Shown here piece by piece: positions 37,053-47,728 of a DNA stretch of 64,000 nt. The stretch is from Pseudisothecium myosuroides. Its lineage: Eukaryota; Streptophyta; Bryopsida; Hypnales; Lembophyllaceae. The notes below the pieces were generated by a model. It saw only the letters and a program-made list of their open reading frames with translations. It did no database searches and was not told where the DNA came from. A program made the position numbers and the translations under genes. The DNA is taken from contig OX637293.1 of assembly GCA_951799445.1 (NCBI GenBank), forward strand, positions 4,774,001-4,838,000, given 5' to 3'. Within the stretch, counting starts at the first letter, position 1. Each line of letters starts with the position of its first letter.

Positions 37053-37404
37053 AATGGCATACATGAGCAAATTTCAGCATATTTTGAGGGAAATGATGTA
37101 CAAGCACTATTTAGTAACCCTACACTACGTCTTTTTGAGGTGGGATTTTTACACGACGATTGCTTGCAAGTGTGCTTCAACATTCTAAAATCAAAAAGTG
37201 GTTTTGAGGAAGACAAGCTGTGGCAAGAAATTCGTGACTACAAGTGGGTGTTGGGGTGCTTTATATACAAAGAATGTACTATACCAAGCCAAAGAAGAAG
37301 GAAAAGTGAACATTAGATTGTCCTTCGAACTACCTCACATGCTTGGTCTGACACACCTGTACCGGTTGCAGGTCAAGTATGGACCGAAAGAACTAGTGGA
37401 CTAG
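37053..37404 (+). pseudogene. Possible broken protein-coding remnant, unrecognised
   Basis: A frame open from 37053 to the TAG near 37317 reads like real protein: mixed charged and hydrophobic residues, for example GFEEDKLWQEIRDYKW around 37198-37248. It has little of the Phe/Lys/Asn/Ile bias of chance ORFs here. It has no ATG. A possible splice acceptor (AATTTCAG|CATATTTT) lies near 37078. The coding flavour then appears to move to another frame, ending at the TAG at 37402-37404 (KEEGKVNIRLSFELPHMLG), which suggests a frameshift near 37270-37290. The foldback element at 36541-37037 ends 15 bp upstream and could have cut off the 5' part. I do not recognise the family. A captured gene fragment, a decayed host gene or chance are all possible. 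Confidence 0.3.
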
Positions 37405-38289
37405 CAAAATGTGGCTCCAACGACTACAACAACAGCCCACGCAATAAGATACTTCACTTGATGAGAATTTAAAATTCTTCATGAAAAATTTGTTGCTAAT
37501 TTATTTCAAAATTGAAAATTTATGAGGACGGTAGTTTGTCAACACAACGATCCAACACCTAACATCTTATAAAATAAAAAAACTAAAACTAAAACTTTCA
37601 AAATTCAAAAAAGAAGTGTTCTTGCAATAATAACAAGTAAAACATAAATATATATGATGTTCTAAAAAACATCTTCTAAAATGAACTCTTGAATCATCAA
37701 TAAAATTTGAAGGAAATGTTGAATATCACTGTTGAACTTTGAAAACTTTTTTCAAAACAATTCTAGTTTTAAAAAATAATACAAATTATCTAAAGTAAAC
37801 CACATACTGAATCTTATGTTAGTATCACTTGTATAACGAAAAAAGAATCCAAAGCCTTGCTTCACACAAAAATACAAAATGAATCCAAACATTGCCTTGT
37901 TTCAAAAAAGGAAAAAAAAAATTCAAAACCTAGGTTGTACCCAAAAAAAACACCCTAACTAATCCTAGGTTGTCACAAAAATATAAAATGAATCATAGAG
38001 ACTACCTTCAAAAAAAAAATCCTATTTGCTATATCACATGTAGTCATATAGTTTGAATTTTTCCTTAATAGCATGGCTGCTCCCGTTCCGGGGGAAACAA
38101 CACTACCCTTCAAAAAAAAATGCAAACCACAATATTCTAGGAGATCCTCTTTGTTAATTCACATATAATCTTGTAGTTTGAATTTTTCCTTGATGGCATG
38201 GTTGCTCCCTTTCCGCGGGGAACAACGATACGCTTCAAGAGAAAATGCAAACACAACATTGAAGTAAATCCAATGGAAAGTTGTGGAGT
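37405..38289. repeat. Spacer with a tandem duplication near 38.1 kb
   Basis: GTTTGAATTTTTCCTT, then GCATGG(C/T)TGCTCCC, then CAACA and CTTCAA, occur at about 38051 and again at about 38176. This is a direct duplication with offset 125 bp. A looser pair around AAAATGAATCC lies at about 37870 and 37985. No gene. Confidence 0.55.
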
Positions 38290-38770
38290 GGAGAGGTTGT
38301 TTTTATAATGAAATCCATTGTCCGGCATAAATCCTCAAAAGGTATGGGACAATTTGAAGATGAGAGCTTGACCGCTTGTTGTCAAGACAAAGGAATTGTG
38401 TTCATAGTAGAACTTCAGACCTGATTTTGGCATAGTAAAATAACTTTTTTCAAAAAAAATTGAACTGAGAAAAGTTGGTAAATCAATGTAACTTTCATCT
38501 CCAAAAATCCGTTTGTGATTTTGAGCCTCCAATAAAAAGTTATGAACAAAATTCAGAGAGGGTGTTTGAAAATGCCAAAGAAAATGTCCCTTCCAACCCC
38601 TCTCTTAATTTTGTCCATAGCTTTTTTTTGGTAGATCTAAATCTCAAACAGATTTTCGGATTCGAAATTTAGCATGATTTTCTAACTTCTTGTAGTTCAA
38701 ACTAATTTGAAAAAAGTTATTCAACTATGCCAAAATTAGGTCTAAAGTCCTACATTGAACACAAGGGTTG
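38290..38770 (+). mobile_element. Partial AGGTATGTG-family element (foldback core)
   Basis: Matches the foldback part of the elements at 6882-8154 and 42877-44710: AAGGTATGGGACAATTTGAAG, AACTTTTTTCAAA, TTTGTGATTTTGAGCCTCC, and the inverted second arm to about 38755. The AGGTATGTG termini are not present, so this is a fragment. Confidence 0.6.
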
Positions 38771-41515
38771 TTGCAAGAAAGACCGCCTGTTTTTGTTCCA
38801 CTTTGGCAGTTTTGAGCCTTTTTTTCGGGAGTACTATAAAATTAGAAAAATAATTATGACTAATGTATAGACTTATAGGAAGAAGATTCCCTGAGAAGGA
38901 AAAGTCCAAAAAAATTCTTTAAGTGGGAGAACTAGAAAAGTGCAGAATCGCCAGAAAATAGATACTTGGACGTTTTAATTAGTAAAAAATAGGAAAAATC
39001 ATTTTTAAAGAAAATAAAAATAGGAAATTTGGGAAGACTTCATAATGAAGATATTTCAACAAAAAAATGGTCTTAAAACCATTTTCAATGTTCAGAATTG
39101 CGCGCGCAAGGGAGCCCTGTTTGCATGGACGTAGACAACATAAAATAAAATATTTTTAAATGCCCCTTAGTAGAAACATGAGTTCCTACTATGAGAATAG
39201 ACCCTAGAAATTTCAGCTCTAAATCATTAAATATGGGGACTCCATAGTACTCAAATCCCTTAAAACTCAAAATGTGACATATTAAGTTAATTGATTTTTA
39301 AATATAAAATATTTTTTTTTAATTTCTGAAAAATATAAGATATTATGACACTCAAGACATACATCTTCAATAAAAATTTCAAATTCATGCAAGTCATACT
39401 GCAGAAGTTATTGCAAACGGAAACTAAAACACTCTGGCTGTGACACATACCTAGTACCACTCTTTCTTGCAATGACCCACAATTCCTACCCATAGTATTT
39501 TGTTTTCATTTTGGTTTAGTATTTTGTTTAATTGATATCTTTTTGCTTTCATTTATCATTTTTATTTCATTTCATTTCATTTTTCTATTTTTTCTATTTT
39601 TGTTTTCATTTTATCGCCATTTTACCATTTGCGTAATATGATTACATTACTTAAAAAATATCTTGCTTAAAGTAATTTTAGTTTAGAACTTTATTTTATC
39701 CCTAGAATTTTTCCTTTAATTTCTCTTAATTGCACTTTTTATTTTTTCACCCTAAATTCCCAACGTTTTCATTGTTAAGTAATTTAAAACTCCCTAATTG
39801 ATAGTTATGATTTAATCCGGAATACTAATACTTTTGAATTTGTAAATTTATGCACATTGTTTATAATTCTCATTTTCTAAAAGGTGAAGCAAAATGGTGG
39901 TTCATGACATCTTAAAAAATATTGTTGGGTTTCAATTAGGTAAATGCATGGATGAGTGTCTCAATAAACAGGTCACAAAGTTGTTTTCATAAAATGTTAG
40001 CATTACAAAGGCTCTAGGCCACAAATGGCTACATCTTTTTCCAATTTTTTTGCCTAAAATATTTAACAACTTGATTATGAAGACATTTATGTAGTTGGTT
40101 TAAGAAATCTCAATTTTTAATAGGAGTATGGGACTTTTGAAGTGTAGTATATGGACTTGTCCCAACTAAACAAAACATTACATATGGACTTTTTTGAGAA
40201 TATAGATATATTTAAATGTTTTCTAGTGACTTTGTTATAAGTGTTCTAAAGGTTTTGCTTGAGTGAAATGCTTTCTATATTACAAAAACTTCTCTTAATA
40301 AATAATTAGGGACTTTTTAATAGTTAAAATGAAGGTCAAATTTAGGGGACAATTTTTTTTATACGTAGTCATTATTATCATTATTTTTTTTCCTATTGTA
40401 TTCTATTTTAGAAGATTAAAGTGGGCCACCCTTCACTTTGAAATTTTTTCTATTTATTTTTAATGTAGTGGTCATCAAAGGAAATAGCCTTCAATTTTAG
40501 CGACTTATAATGAGGTCAAGGGTGCCACTTTTGAGCCATTCATCCGTGCATCTACCCAATTGAGTGAACCAAGCATGTGAATTAGAAGCGGGTATGTGAC
40601 GGGATGAAATTTATTTCTTTTCAAATTCCTGTTACCTTATAAAAAAATTGTCATCAAAGCTCAAGCAAGTTGATTGAAGAATCCAAGACAAACTTGCCTG
40701 CCAACACCCACCCACTACAACACAGTGAAGCACGTAGGATAATTGTTCCCAATTGCTCTTGCCGGTAGCCAAAGATGTATGCATAGTTTCCAAGCACAGT
40801 ACACCTGACACGAAGCCTTGTACAAGAAAGACCTTGTATTCACTATGAACACGTAGAACATGGTCTTTACATAGGCATAGTTTCTACCCTTTTATTTTTT
40901 ATTTTTTATTTTTTAATCTCATAATTTGCTCCACAACTTTGCCAAGATGTTTCTAATTTCATCTTTTGCCCAATACGTAAAGGAACCATCACGAAAATGT
41001 GAAATACTGAAAACCAAGGCCCAAGCCGGGTCTCCACATCCTAAAAGGGTTAAGACCCCCCTTGAGATTCCCATATGAATCCCCCCCTTATGTGATTCTT
41101 ATGCAATCTGTCCTTAAGCAATGTGAAGCAATCTGTCCTCAAGCAATCCGTCCTTATGTGATTCTTATGCAATGTCAATCAAGCATACCAAATTTCAATT
41201 TCAAGGAATCAAACTTTGTTTTTCTTAGCAAAGTTGTTGAATTAAATTTGATATGATGTCACATGATAATAGATTGAAAATCATTAGTGGCAAGTATTCA
41301 AAATTGAATTGCTTATATATGTTGAAAACCTCTAGAAAGTATATCTTTCTTTTCAAAAGAAATATTAAAATAGGTTCATAATTCACACATAATGAGTCCT
41401 ATGTCTATATTTTACTATTTGGCCTTCACATTTCAACTAGTAATGTACCAAGTTACAACTCAAAGATATCTATTATACAAAATTTTGGCATGCAACACTT
41501 CGGCATTGAGCACTC
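38771..41515. other. AT-rich gene-free stretch with a short complex repeat
   Basis: No gene was recognised in about 2.7 kb. ATTTC-type simple runs lie at about 39566-39585 and TTTTATT runs at about 40890. At 41087-41173 a 21-bp sequence around TATGTGATTCTTATGC occurs twice, 66 bp apart, with CAATCTGTCCT and CAATCCGTCCT between. Confidence 0.55.
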
Positions 41516-41517
41516 TA

Positions 41518-41829
41518 CACTAAATAGGGTATTTAGTGTTGGATTACATTTAGTGTAATTACCACCCTACTTGACCCTACACTAAATGTCAATTTTAGGA
41601 CGATTAGTGTAGTGCTAAACTTCAATGCGCCGCCTTTGCCTTCTCTTCCCTTCTACCTTCCTTTAATAAGTTCTAACACTAAATGTAAACATTTTCAGAT
41701 TTCAGATTTACCGTAGAGTATATTTAATGTTAGAAATTACATTTAATGTTACTTACTTTAGTAGGCTTATTGATATTTAGTGTCATGGTTCGCAAATAGT
41801 GTTGCCAACACTAAATACCCTATTTAGTG
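41518..41829. mobile_element. Inverted-repeat element with hairpin ends, TA duplication
   Basis: A 312-bp element. The inverted repeats (41516-41542 and 41805-41831) are identical over 27 bp when the flanking TA is included. TA flanks both sides, at 41516-41517 and 41830-41831. Each terminal repeat is itself a palindrome (ACACTAAATA, 3-base centre, TATTTAGTGT). The motif ACACTAAATG or TTTAGTGT recurs several times inside. It is non-coding. The TA duplication suggests a Tc1/mariner-type MITE. Confidence 0.75.
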
Positions 41830-42576
41830 TAATGTGTGAATTTTGGAACCTCTTAGAAATAATTTTCCAAAAGGAAAAATATACTTATGAATGTTTCCAA
41901 CATATGTATGCAATTCATTTTTGAAAATTCATCATTGAAAATTTTCAATCTATTATTATATAACATCATGAAATTTATTTTTTATAAATCACAAAAAATA
42001 GAATTTTTATTTTTTGAAATTGAAATTTGGTATAATTGATTGAGATTATGTAAGAATGCAATGTTGTCAGAATTGTGTAAGATTGCTATCAAGATGAGGT
42101 GTTTATATGGGAAATAGAATGGGATATTTTATTTTATTTTAGAATTCTACTACAGAGGAAGTCAAAAGGTCTACCGTAATAACACATTCATATAACCATC
42201 CATTGACCCCTTACCCCTCCAATGTCCAAAATTTCAACGATGAATAATACATTTACATGACCGTCCATTACACCTTTAGCGCTTTGGCGTCCCAAATTTG
42301 GACAATGAATAGAGAGGTTATAAGTTTTTTTTACCAAACCAATGCTTGACTTTTTCAAAATCATACTATGTATATGATGAATTTGATGAAATTGAAGTAA
42401 GTAATATATATTTATAAAGATTTAAGCAAAAATATGCAAAAATTCAAGAACATGTTCAAGCATTAAAGGGTTAATTTAGAAGCTTAGACGTTGAATGAAT
42501 TTTTTTGGAATACTACATTGAATAAAATCATGAATCACAACTTCTAATTGAGCAATATCCATGTCATTTTGCTACC

Positions 42577-42735
42577 CATTTTGTAGTTGGTTAATTTTGT
42601 ATTTCTTTGTTGACCCATGTACAAGCCCACTATCCATTTTGTACTGTAGTTGATTAACTTTGTATTTCATCATTGACTCACGTACAAGCCCACTATCTAT
42701 TTTGTAGTCAATTAATTATGTATTTCATCATTTGT
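42577..42735. repeat. Short tandem repeat, unit about 57-64 bp, three copies
   Basis: CCATTTTGTAG, then TTAATTTTGTATTTC, then GACCCATGTACAAGCCCACTAT recur at about 42577, 42634 and 42698 with small changes. Confidence 0.7.
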
Positions 42736-42876
42736 TGTACTCAAATGGAGATCTTTGCTTTCAAACATAAACTCTAGATTTTCATTCATAGTAAATAACA
42801 AATTCCAGTGATTATACCAAGGGCAAAACATAAAGATTGACTCTCCCTACCCATCAATACAACAATTTCACAGTAA

Positions 42877-44710
42877 AGGTATGTGCACCTCTGGAGTTTG
42901 ATAATATTGGTCATAAAATCATAATACCTTTGACAAAAACAAAAATCAAGGTGAGTGTTTTAAAGAAACAATTGTTTTCAGTTGGTTTGGCATTGGTTCA
43001 ACATAAACAAGTTATGAATCATTTAGACATAGGGCATAACATTCAGAATTCATCACAAAGGCTACCAATTCCTTTCCAAAGTCCCCATTCACTAAATTCA
43101 TCCACACATCATAGAGAATAAAGTAACCTTCAATACCAAAGTCGTTTGACCATTGGCCATTAAAATAATATTTGATGCCAAAATGAAGAGAATGCTTCAT
43201 TGACAATTGTGGAAATGAAGGGTAGGAAGGTCATTTTAATAATAAAATTCATCTTCTATCATGAATCTTCAAAGAATATGGGATAATGTGAAGATGGGAA
43301 CTTGACTGCTCATTGTCAAAATATAGGAATTATGTTCAATGAAGATTTTTAGACCTCATTTAGGCATAGTAGAATAAAAAATTTCAAAAAAAAATTGAAC
43401 TAAGAAAAATTGTTAACCCCCAAAAGCCCAAGGGGTTTGGACAAAACACAAATGTGTTATAAAATATAAGCTCTATAACTTTTTTGGTTTTTGCATCAAA
43501 AAAAATAATGTGAAGCACAAAAAGTAGAAAATATCTGTATGGTCAAAATTATAAAATTATTTATATATTTTTTTCAAATGAATTTTGAAGATATAACTTC
43601 AAAAATTCACCAAGAAAAAATTTTCTATCTTTAGCATTTGATTTTTTTTTTTTGGTCAAAATTATGGTTTCTATTCATTTGTGAAAAAATGCATAAGATC
43701 TAGTAATGAGAATACCAATACTTTCTCCAAATAGCAAGTTTTTCAACCCTAGGCAAATACTAAACTCTTTGTGCTATTTCTCTTGTAAGTTTTGTTTAAT
43801 TGTAGCGATCTTAGTTTTAATTCTAAATATTGAAATTCCAACCCAATGCTTAAAATTGAAAAAAAAAATTGAAAAAAAGTTTTTTTTTCACCCAAAACAT
43901 CTGCCCGAAGTTGGGCAGCGATCAAAAAATGGTTGTTTGAGCGTTTATTAAAATAAAGATTAAATCAAGCTAAATGTCATCCCCAAAAATCTGTTTGTGA
44001 ATTTGAGCCTCCAATCAAAAGTTATGGACAAAATTTAGAAAGGATGTTTGAAAATGTCAAAGAAAATGTCCTTTCCAACTCCACTCTGAAATTTGTCCAT
44101 AACTTTTGATTGGAGGCTCTAAATATCAAACAGTTTTTTGGAAATGAATTTTAACTTGATACAACAACTTTTCTTAGTTCAAAGTTCTTCAAAAAAAATA
44201 ATCTACTATGCTCAAACGAGGTCTAAATTTTTATTTCAAATGCAATTCCTATTTTTGACTTAACTATGAGCGGTTGAGCTCCTACATTTCTAATTTACAT
44301 ATCCCACATTGTTTGTTCTACTTCTTACCACCCATATGTATATAAAGAGATTGTCTTTTCAAATTTGTGTAAGAACAATGAATGGCTCTCAAAGCAAGTG
44401 AGGTAGTTATGAAATCAGATTGGAACTATTATGTAATTGCCCATATTTCCTTTCATTACAAAAGACCGTTGCTAGTGCTTTAGAATCTACAAAATTGGAA
44501 GATTCTAACTTATGTTACAACAACATGTAATGTCAGAGAGTTATGAATAGTCCTTAATTTTCTTGTAGTAAACACCGCTTGCAGCTTGTGCCAACTTTGC
44601 AGCTACATAGGTTTGGTGGTTATGAAAGAATGATAGTCTAAAAACCTACTAAAATAATGACATACCATCATTGCAAAGAATGCTTGCTAAGCCCAAGTGT
44701 GCACATACCT
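42877..44710 (+). mobile_element. AGGTATGTG-family element with TAA duplication, interrupted
   Basis: The left end is AGGTATGTGCACCTCTGG and the right end is CCAAGTGTGCACATACCT. TAA flanks both sides (42874-42876 and 44711-44713). Without the insertion at 43413-43963 its length is about 1,283 bp, close to the 1,273-bp relative at 6882-8154. It is collinear with that relative through the foldback core and the segment TGTGCCAACTTTGCAGC near 44590. No transposase is encoded. Confidence 0.75.
43413..43963 (+). mobile_element. Short TTAA-bounded element inside the AGGTATGTG-family copy
   Basis: A 551-bp segment bounded by TTAA at 43413-43416 and 43960-43963. It interrupts sequence that is continuous in the copies at 7390-7420 and 38465-38500. 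The left end is TTAACCCCCAAAAGCCCAAG, like the TTAA family. The right end, TTATTAAAATAAAGATTAA, has lost the inverted repeat. It contains GTTGGGCAGCGATC near 43911. It is probably an internally deleted or diverged family member. Confidence 0.6.
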
Positions 44711-44713
44711 TAA

Positions 44714-45636
44714 GGACACATTAACGAAAGTCCAGGGATACATTTAGTGGTACTTAGTTCAGGGTACAAGAATGAGAACATGGATGCTTTTGAGTGTTTC
44801 TACCTTACATTCATAAATTTGGATGGATGGAATGTGTAGCTTATGGATGAAAATGGATTTTCATCCAAAAGTATGTAAGCTTGTGCAGTAGTGATATTTG
44901 CCTATTGTTTTAGGGTTTAATGTTTTTTATGTTCAGTTTTTGTGTGCTTGCATTGGAGATTCGAGGTGTCCAGGAATTTGGGATTGTTGGAGGAAGTTGA
45001 TTTCACCACCTCCTCCGTATCTGTTGTTACTTGAGTGGACTTGGAGTTGCCACATGATATAATGTATAGGGCAATGCCCATGGAGGAGGGGATTGCTGTA
45101 AACAAAGGGCCAATGAGGAGGGCAGAGCTCGACGAGGAGGCCGTTTTTTTATCCCAATCCCCGATGACAAGCAACAATTGCTTGACGAAAATGACCGACG
45201 GGAATGAAAATTTGAACAATTTGGATGAAATCGCGGGCAGGAATTTACAATGTGGATGAAAAATGCATAATGCCCAATTACACGATTTTGCCTTCACCAT
45301 CGGGCAATACAACTTCATTGCGACATAGAACGTCCCCTGGCAAATGAAAGGGACGACTCCTGGCTGTGGTTTACGCTGATGGATAGACTTCCTGTCCACT
45401 TGTTTTATTTTTTACCTTTGGGTGCAAACGAAAGGAATAATTCATTGCAAATTGGAGAGTAAGTTACAACCGAGCCCCAAGTCAGCAGTGCTTCCTTTTC
45501 ACATTTTGTATCTTGGCATAAGTTAGTACCTTATTATATTGAGCTTATCTGTGGGATACAATCCAAAAATATCAAATTTCTGAATGTTGGAATATATATC
45601 AAACTTTTCCAATGCTGGTAATGTTTTCTTATCGTC
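44714..45636. other. GC-richer island with two opposed ORFs, not assigned
   Basis: Positions 44940-45400 are GC-richer than the surroundings and hold overlapping ORFs on both strands (45035-45259 plus, 74 codons; 44917-45399 minus, 160 codons). Neither has a domain or motif I recognise. The plus frame is acidic and better mixed (for example NLNNLDEIAGRNLQCG at its end). It may be a captured gene fragment or an old gene relic. I do not call a CDS. Confidence 0.3.
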
Positions 45637-46579
45637 TTAACCCCTAAAGGACCGGCATGTGTTTTTTGTCCGTATAGAAATTTTGGGCAGGTCCGTGTGA
45701 CTAGAGATTTCCATATTTTAAGCTGAAATTTTAATAGAAGATGGGCGCGAGGAATATCTTTCATATGCACTAAATTTCAGGACATTTGGAAATAGGAGTC
45801 AAAAGTTATGGCCAAATATATTACTTTTTTTCGTAACTGGGCAGTTTGGGCAGCAAGAAAAATTTGGCAAAATTTTGATTTATTTATTTTTAATATTTTT
45901 TTTCTTGTAGATTATATTTTTGTCTATCTGGAAAGCTTTGATTCATTTCATTTGGATTTGTTATGAGAAAGTTATGGACATTCTTGTTTTTCGGGCAGTT
46001 AGAGCATCTTCTTGAAAAAAATAACTTGTAGGATTCATTTCTGAATGCTATTTTTGCAAATTTAAAAAAATAAAAATTCTCATGGTTTAGTTTACTTGAC
46101 GAAATAATCTCACCATTGGGATTAGTGTATTTTAATTCTATCTAAAATATATTAATGTTTTAGATTTTCCTTCTATCTTGTACCTACTTCTACTTAATAA
46201 ATTTTTTAGGAATGATAATTAAGTTTTTTTGAATATATTTTTTTTCCTAGACTCTCAATTCAATTCTCCACTATAAAGATTTAAAGCACAAAACTTTGTA
46301 GTGCAAAAATTTTAAGTGAAAAATGTTTAAAGTCAAAAAATCTAGTCCCGCAATGTGCTGAAATACTTGTTTTTTCCACTTTAAACGCAGATATCTTGCA
46401 ATCTGAGCGGTCAAAAATTCTGAAATTTTTTCCACACATTCTCATACTAGTCAGGTGTAAGATCCTACGGTTAGATGTGCAAAAAAAACATTTTTCATTT
46501 TTTTTTACTCCTTGCTATAGAAATGGCAGTTTTTGATGGGTTTTTGGCTGAAAAAAGGCCTTGGGTCTTTAGGGGTTAA
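45637..46579 (+). mobile_element. TTAA-family element, mosaic IV/I
   Basis: A 943-bp copy, TTAA at 45637-45640 and 46576-46579. The first 215 bp or so (TTAACCCCTAAAGGACCGGC, ATGGGCGCGAGGAATATC) match the left end of the copy at 12055-12715. From the GGGCAGTTTGGGCAGC motif near 45840 onwards it follows subfamily I (58673-59602). The right end is CTTGGGTCTTTAGGGGTTAA. Confidence 0.85.
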
Positions 46580-47491
46580 CCTCTAAAGGCTCAAAGTCCC
46601 CTCGGGGGACACTTGGGATTTTGGGCAGGCTCATGCGACCTGAAATTTCGACCTGATTTTTTGAAACTTTTTTTGAAGATAGGAAATCACATTAGCTTTC
46701 CAAAAATATAAGTTTTTTCCGGGAAAAAAAGCTATGCCGCCCAAAGTCAAAAAAGCAGTTCGCCGGGCAGAAAAAAAAAACTTTAAAAAATTGATTTTTT
46801 TTTCTTTGATTTTTTTTCTCAAAAATCATGTTTTTGTCTATATTTGAAGCTTTGATTCATTATAATTGGACTGAGAATGAGAAAGTTATGGACAATCTTG
46901 TTTTTCGGGCAATCTAAGCGTCTTCTTCAAAAAACAACTTATAAAATTCATTTTTGAATGCAATTTTCGAAATTTTTCAATTTTTTTTTTTGAAAAGGTT
47001 AAGTTTGTTTGCAAGAACAATCCCACCATTGGGATTATGGTTTTTTAATTCCATCTAAGAGCTATTGAAGATTTAGTGTTTTGTTCAATTTTGGACCTAC
47101 TTCTACTTAACAATTTTTTTATATGTGAAAATCAAGTTTGACATTCTGAAATTTTTTTCCCCGACTCTCAACCCAAATGTTCAATATAAAATTTTTTAAC
47201 TTTATGGTGTGTAGTGCAAAAAAAATCCACAAATGGCCGTCAGAGTCATCTGAAATTGCAGTCCAGAGTTCAAAAAAACTTCTTTTTCCAACTTCAAACG
47301 CTAATATCTTCCAATCCGTACGGTCAAACTTCATGAAATTTTTACCACATGATTTGAGACAAGTGAAGTACAAGATCCTATGGTTTGATTCTAAAAAAAA
47401 AGCTTTTTTTTGTTTAGAGAGTGATCGCAGCAGAAATGGCAGTTTTCAGTGGTTTCGAAGCCAGAAAATGCCTTGGGCCTTTAGGGGTTAA
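46576..47491 (+). mobile_element. TTAA-family element, subfamily II, abutting its neighbour
   Basis: A 916-bp copy that shares its left TTAA (46576-46579) with the right end of the preceding element and ends at TTAA 47488-47491. It evidently inserted into the neighbour's target duplication. The left end is TTAACCTCTAAAGGCTC, followed by the hairpin GTCCCC-TCG-GGGGAC. The right end is CCTTGGGCCTTTAGGGGTTAA. It is very close to the nested copy at 3005-3933. Confidence 0.88.
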
Positions 47492-47725
47492 AATACTTAA
47501 CTCTAATTTGCTAACTACTATTTTTTGCACATTTCGGTTTAGAGTCCACCTATGTAACAATTTCAGTGGTTTAGAGAGCCAACACTTTGAAAAATCATCG
47601 AAATTATTACATACCACATCCGAGAAATCTATTTTTTTTTTGTACTTCAAATTCATGATTCTCACTTGCTAATACTACAAACATATTATTTTTAGGAAAA
47701 GGTGCCTCCAACTACGCTCAATTGC
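47492..47725. other. Short spacer, nothing recognised
   Basis: Unique-looking AT-rich DNA between a TTAA-family copy and the Harbinger-like pair. Confidence 0.5.
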
Positions 47726-47728
47726 TTA

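Noticed and set aside
44917..45399. 160-codon minus-strand ORF
   Set aside because: It is the longest ORF outside the L2HGDH exons but has no motif, and an opposed ORF in the same island is at least as protein-like. It is reported as an unassigned region only.
47119..47672. Overlapping ORFs of 83-104 codons at the right part of a TTAA-family copy
   Set aside because: They recur only because the repeat recurs, are present on both strands, and are broken in other copies; nothing indicates a transposase.
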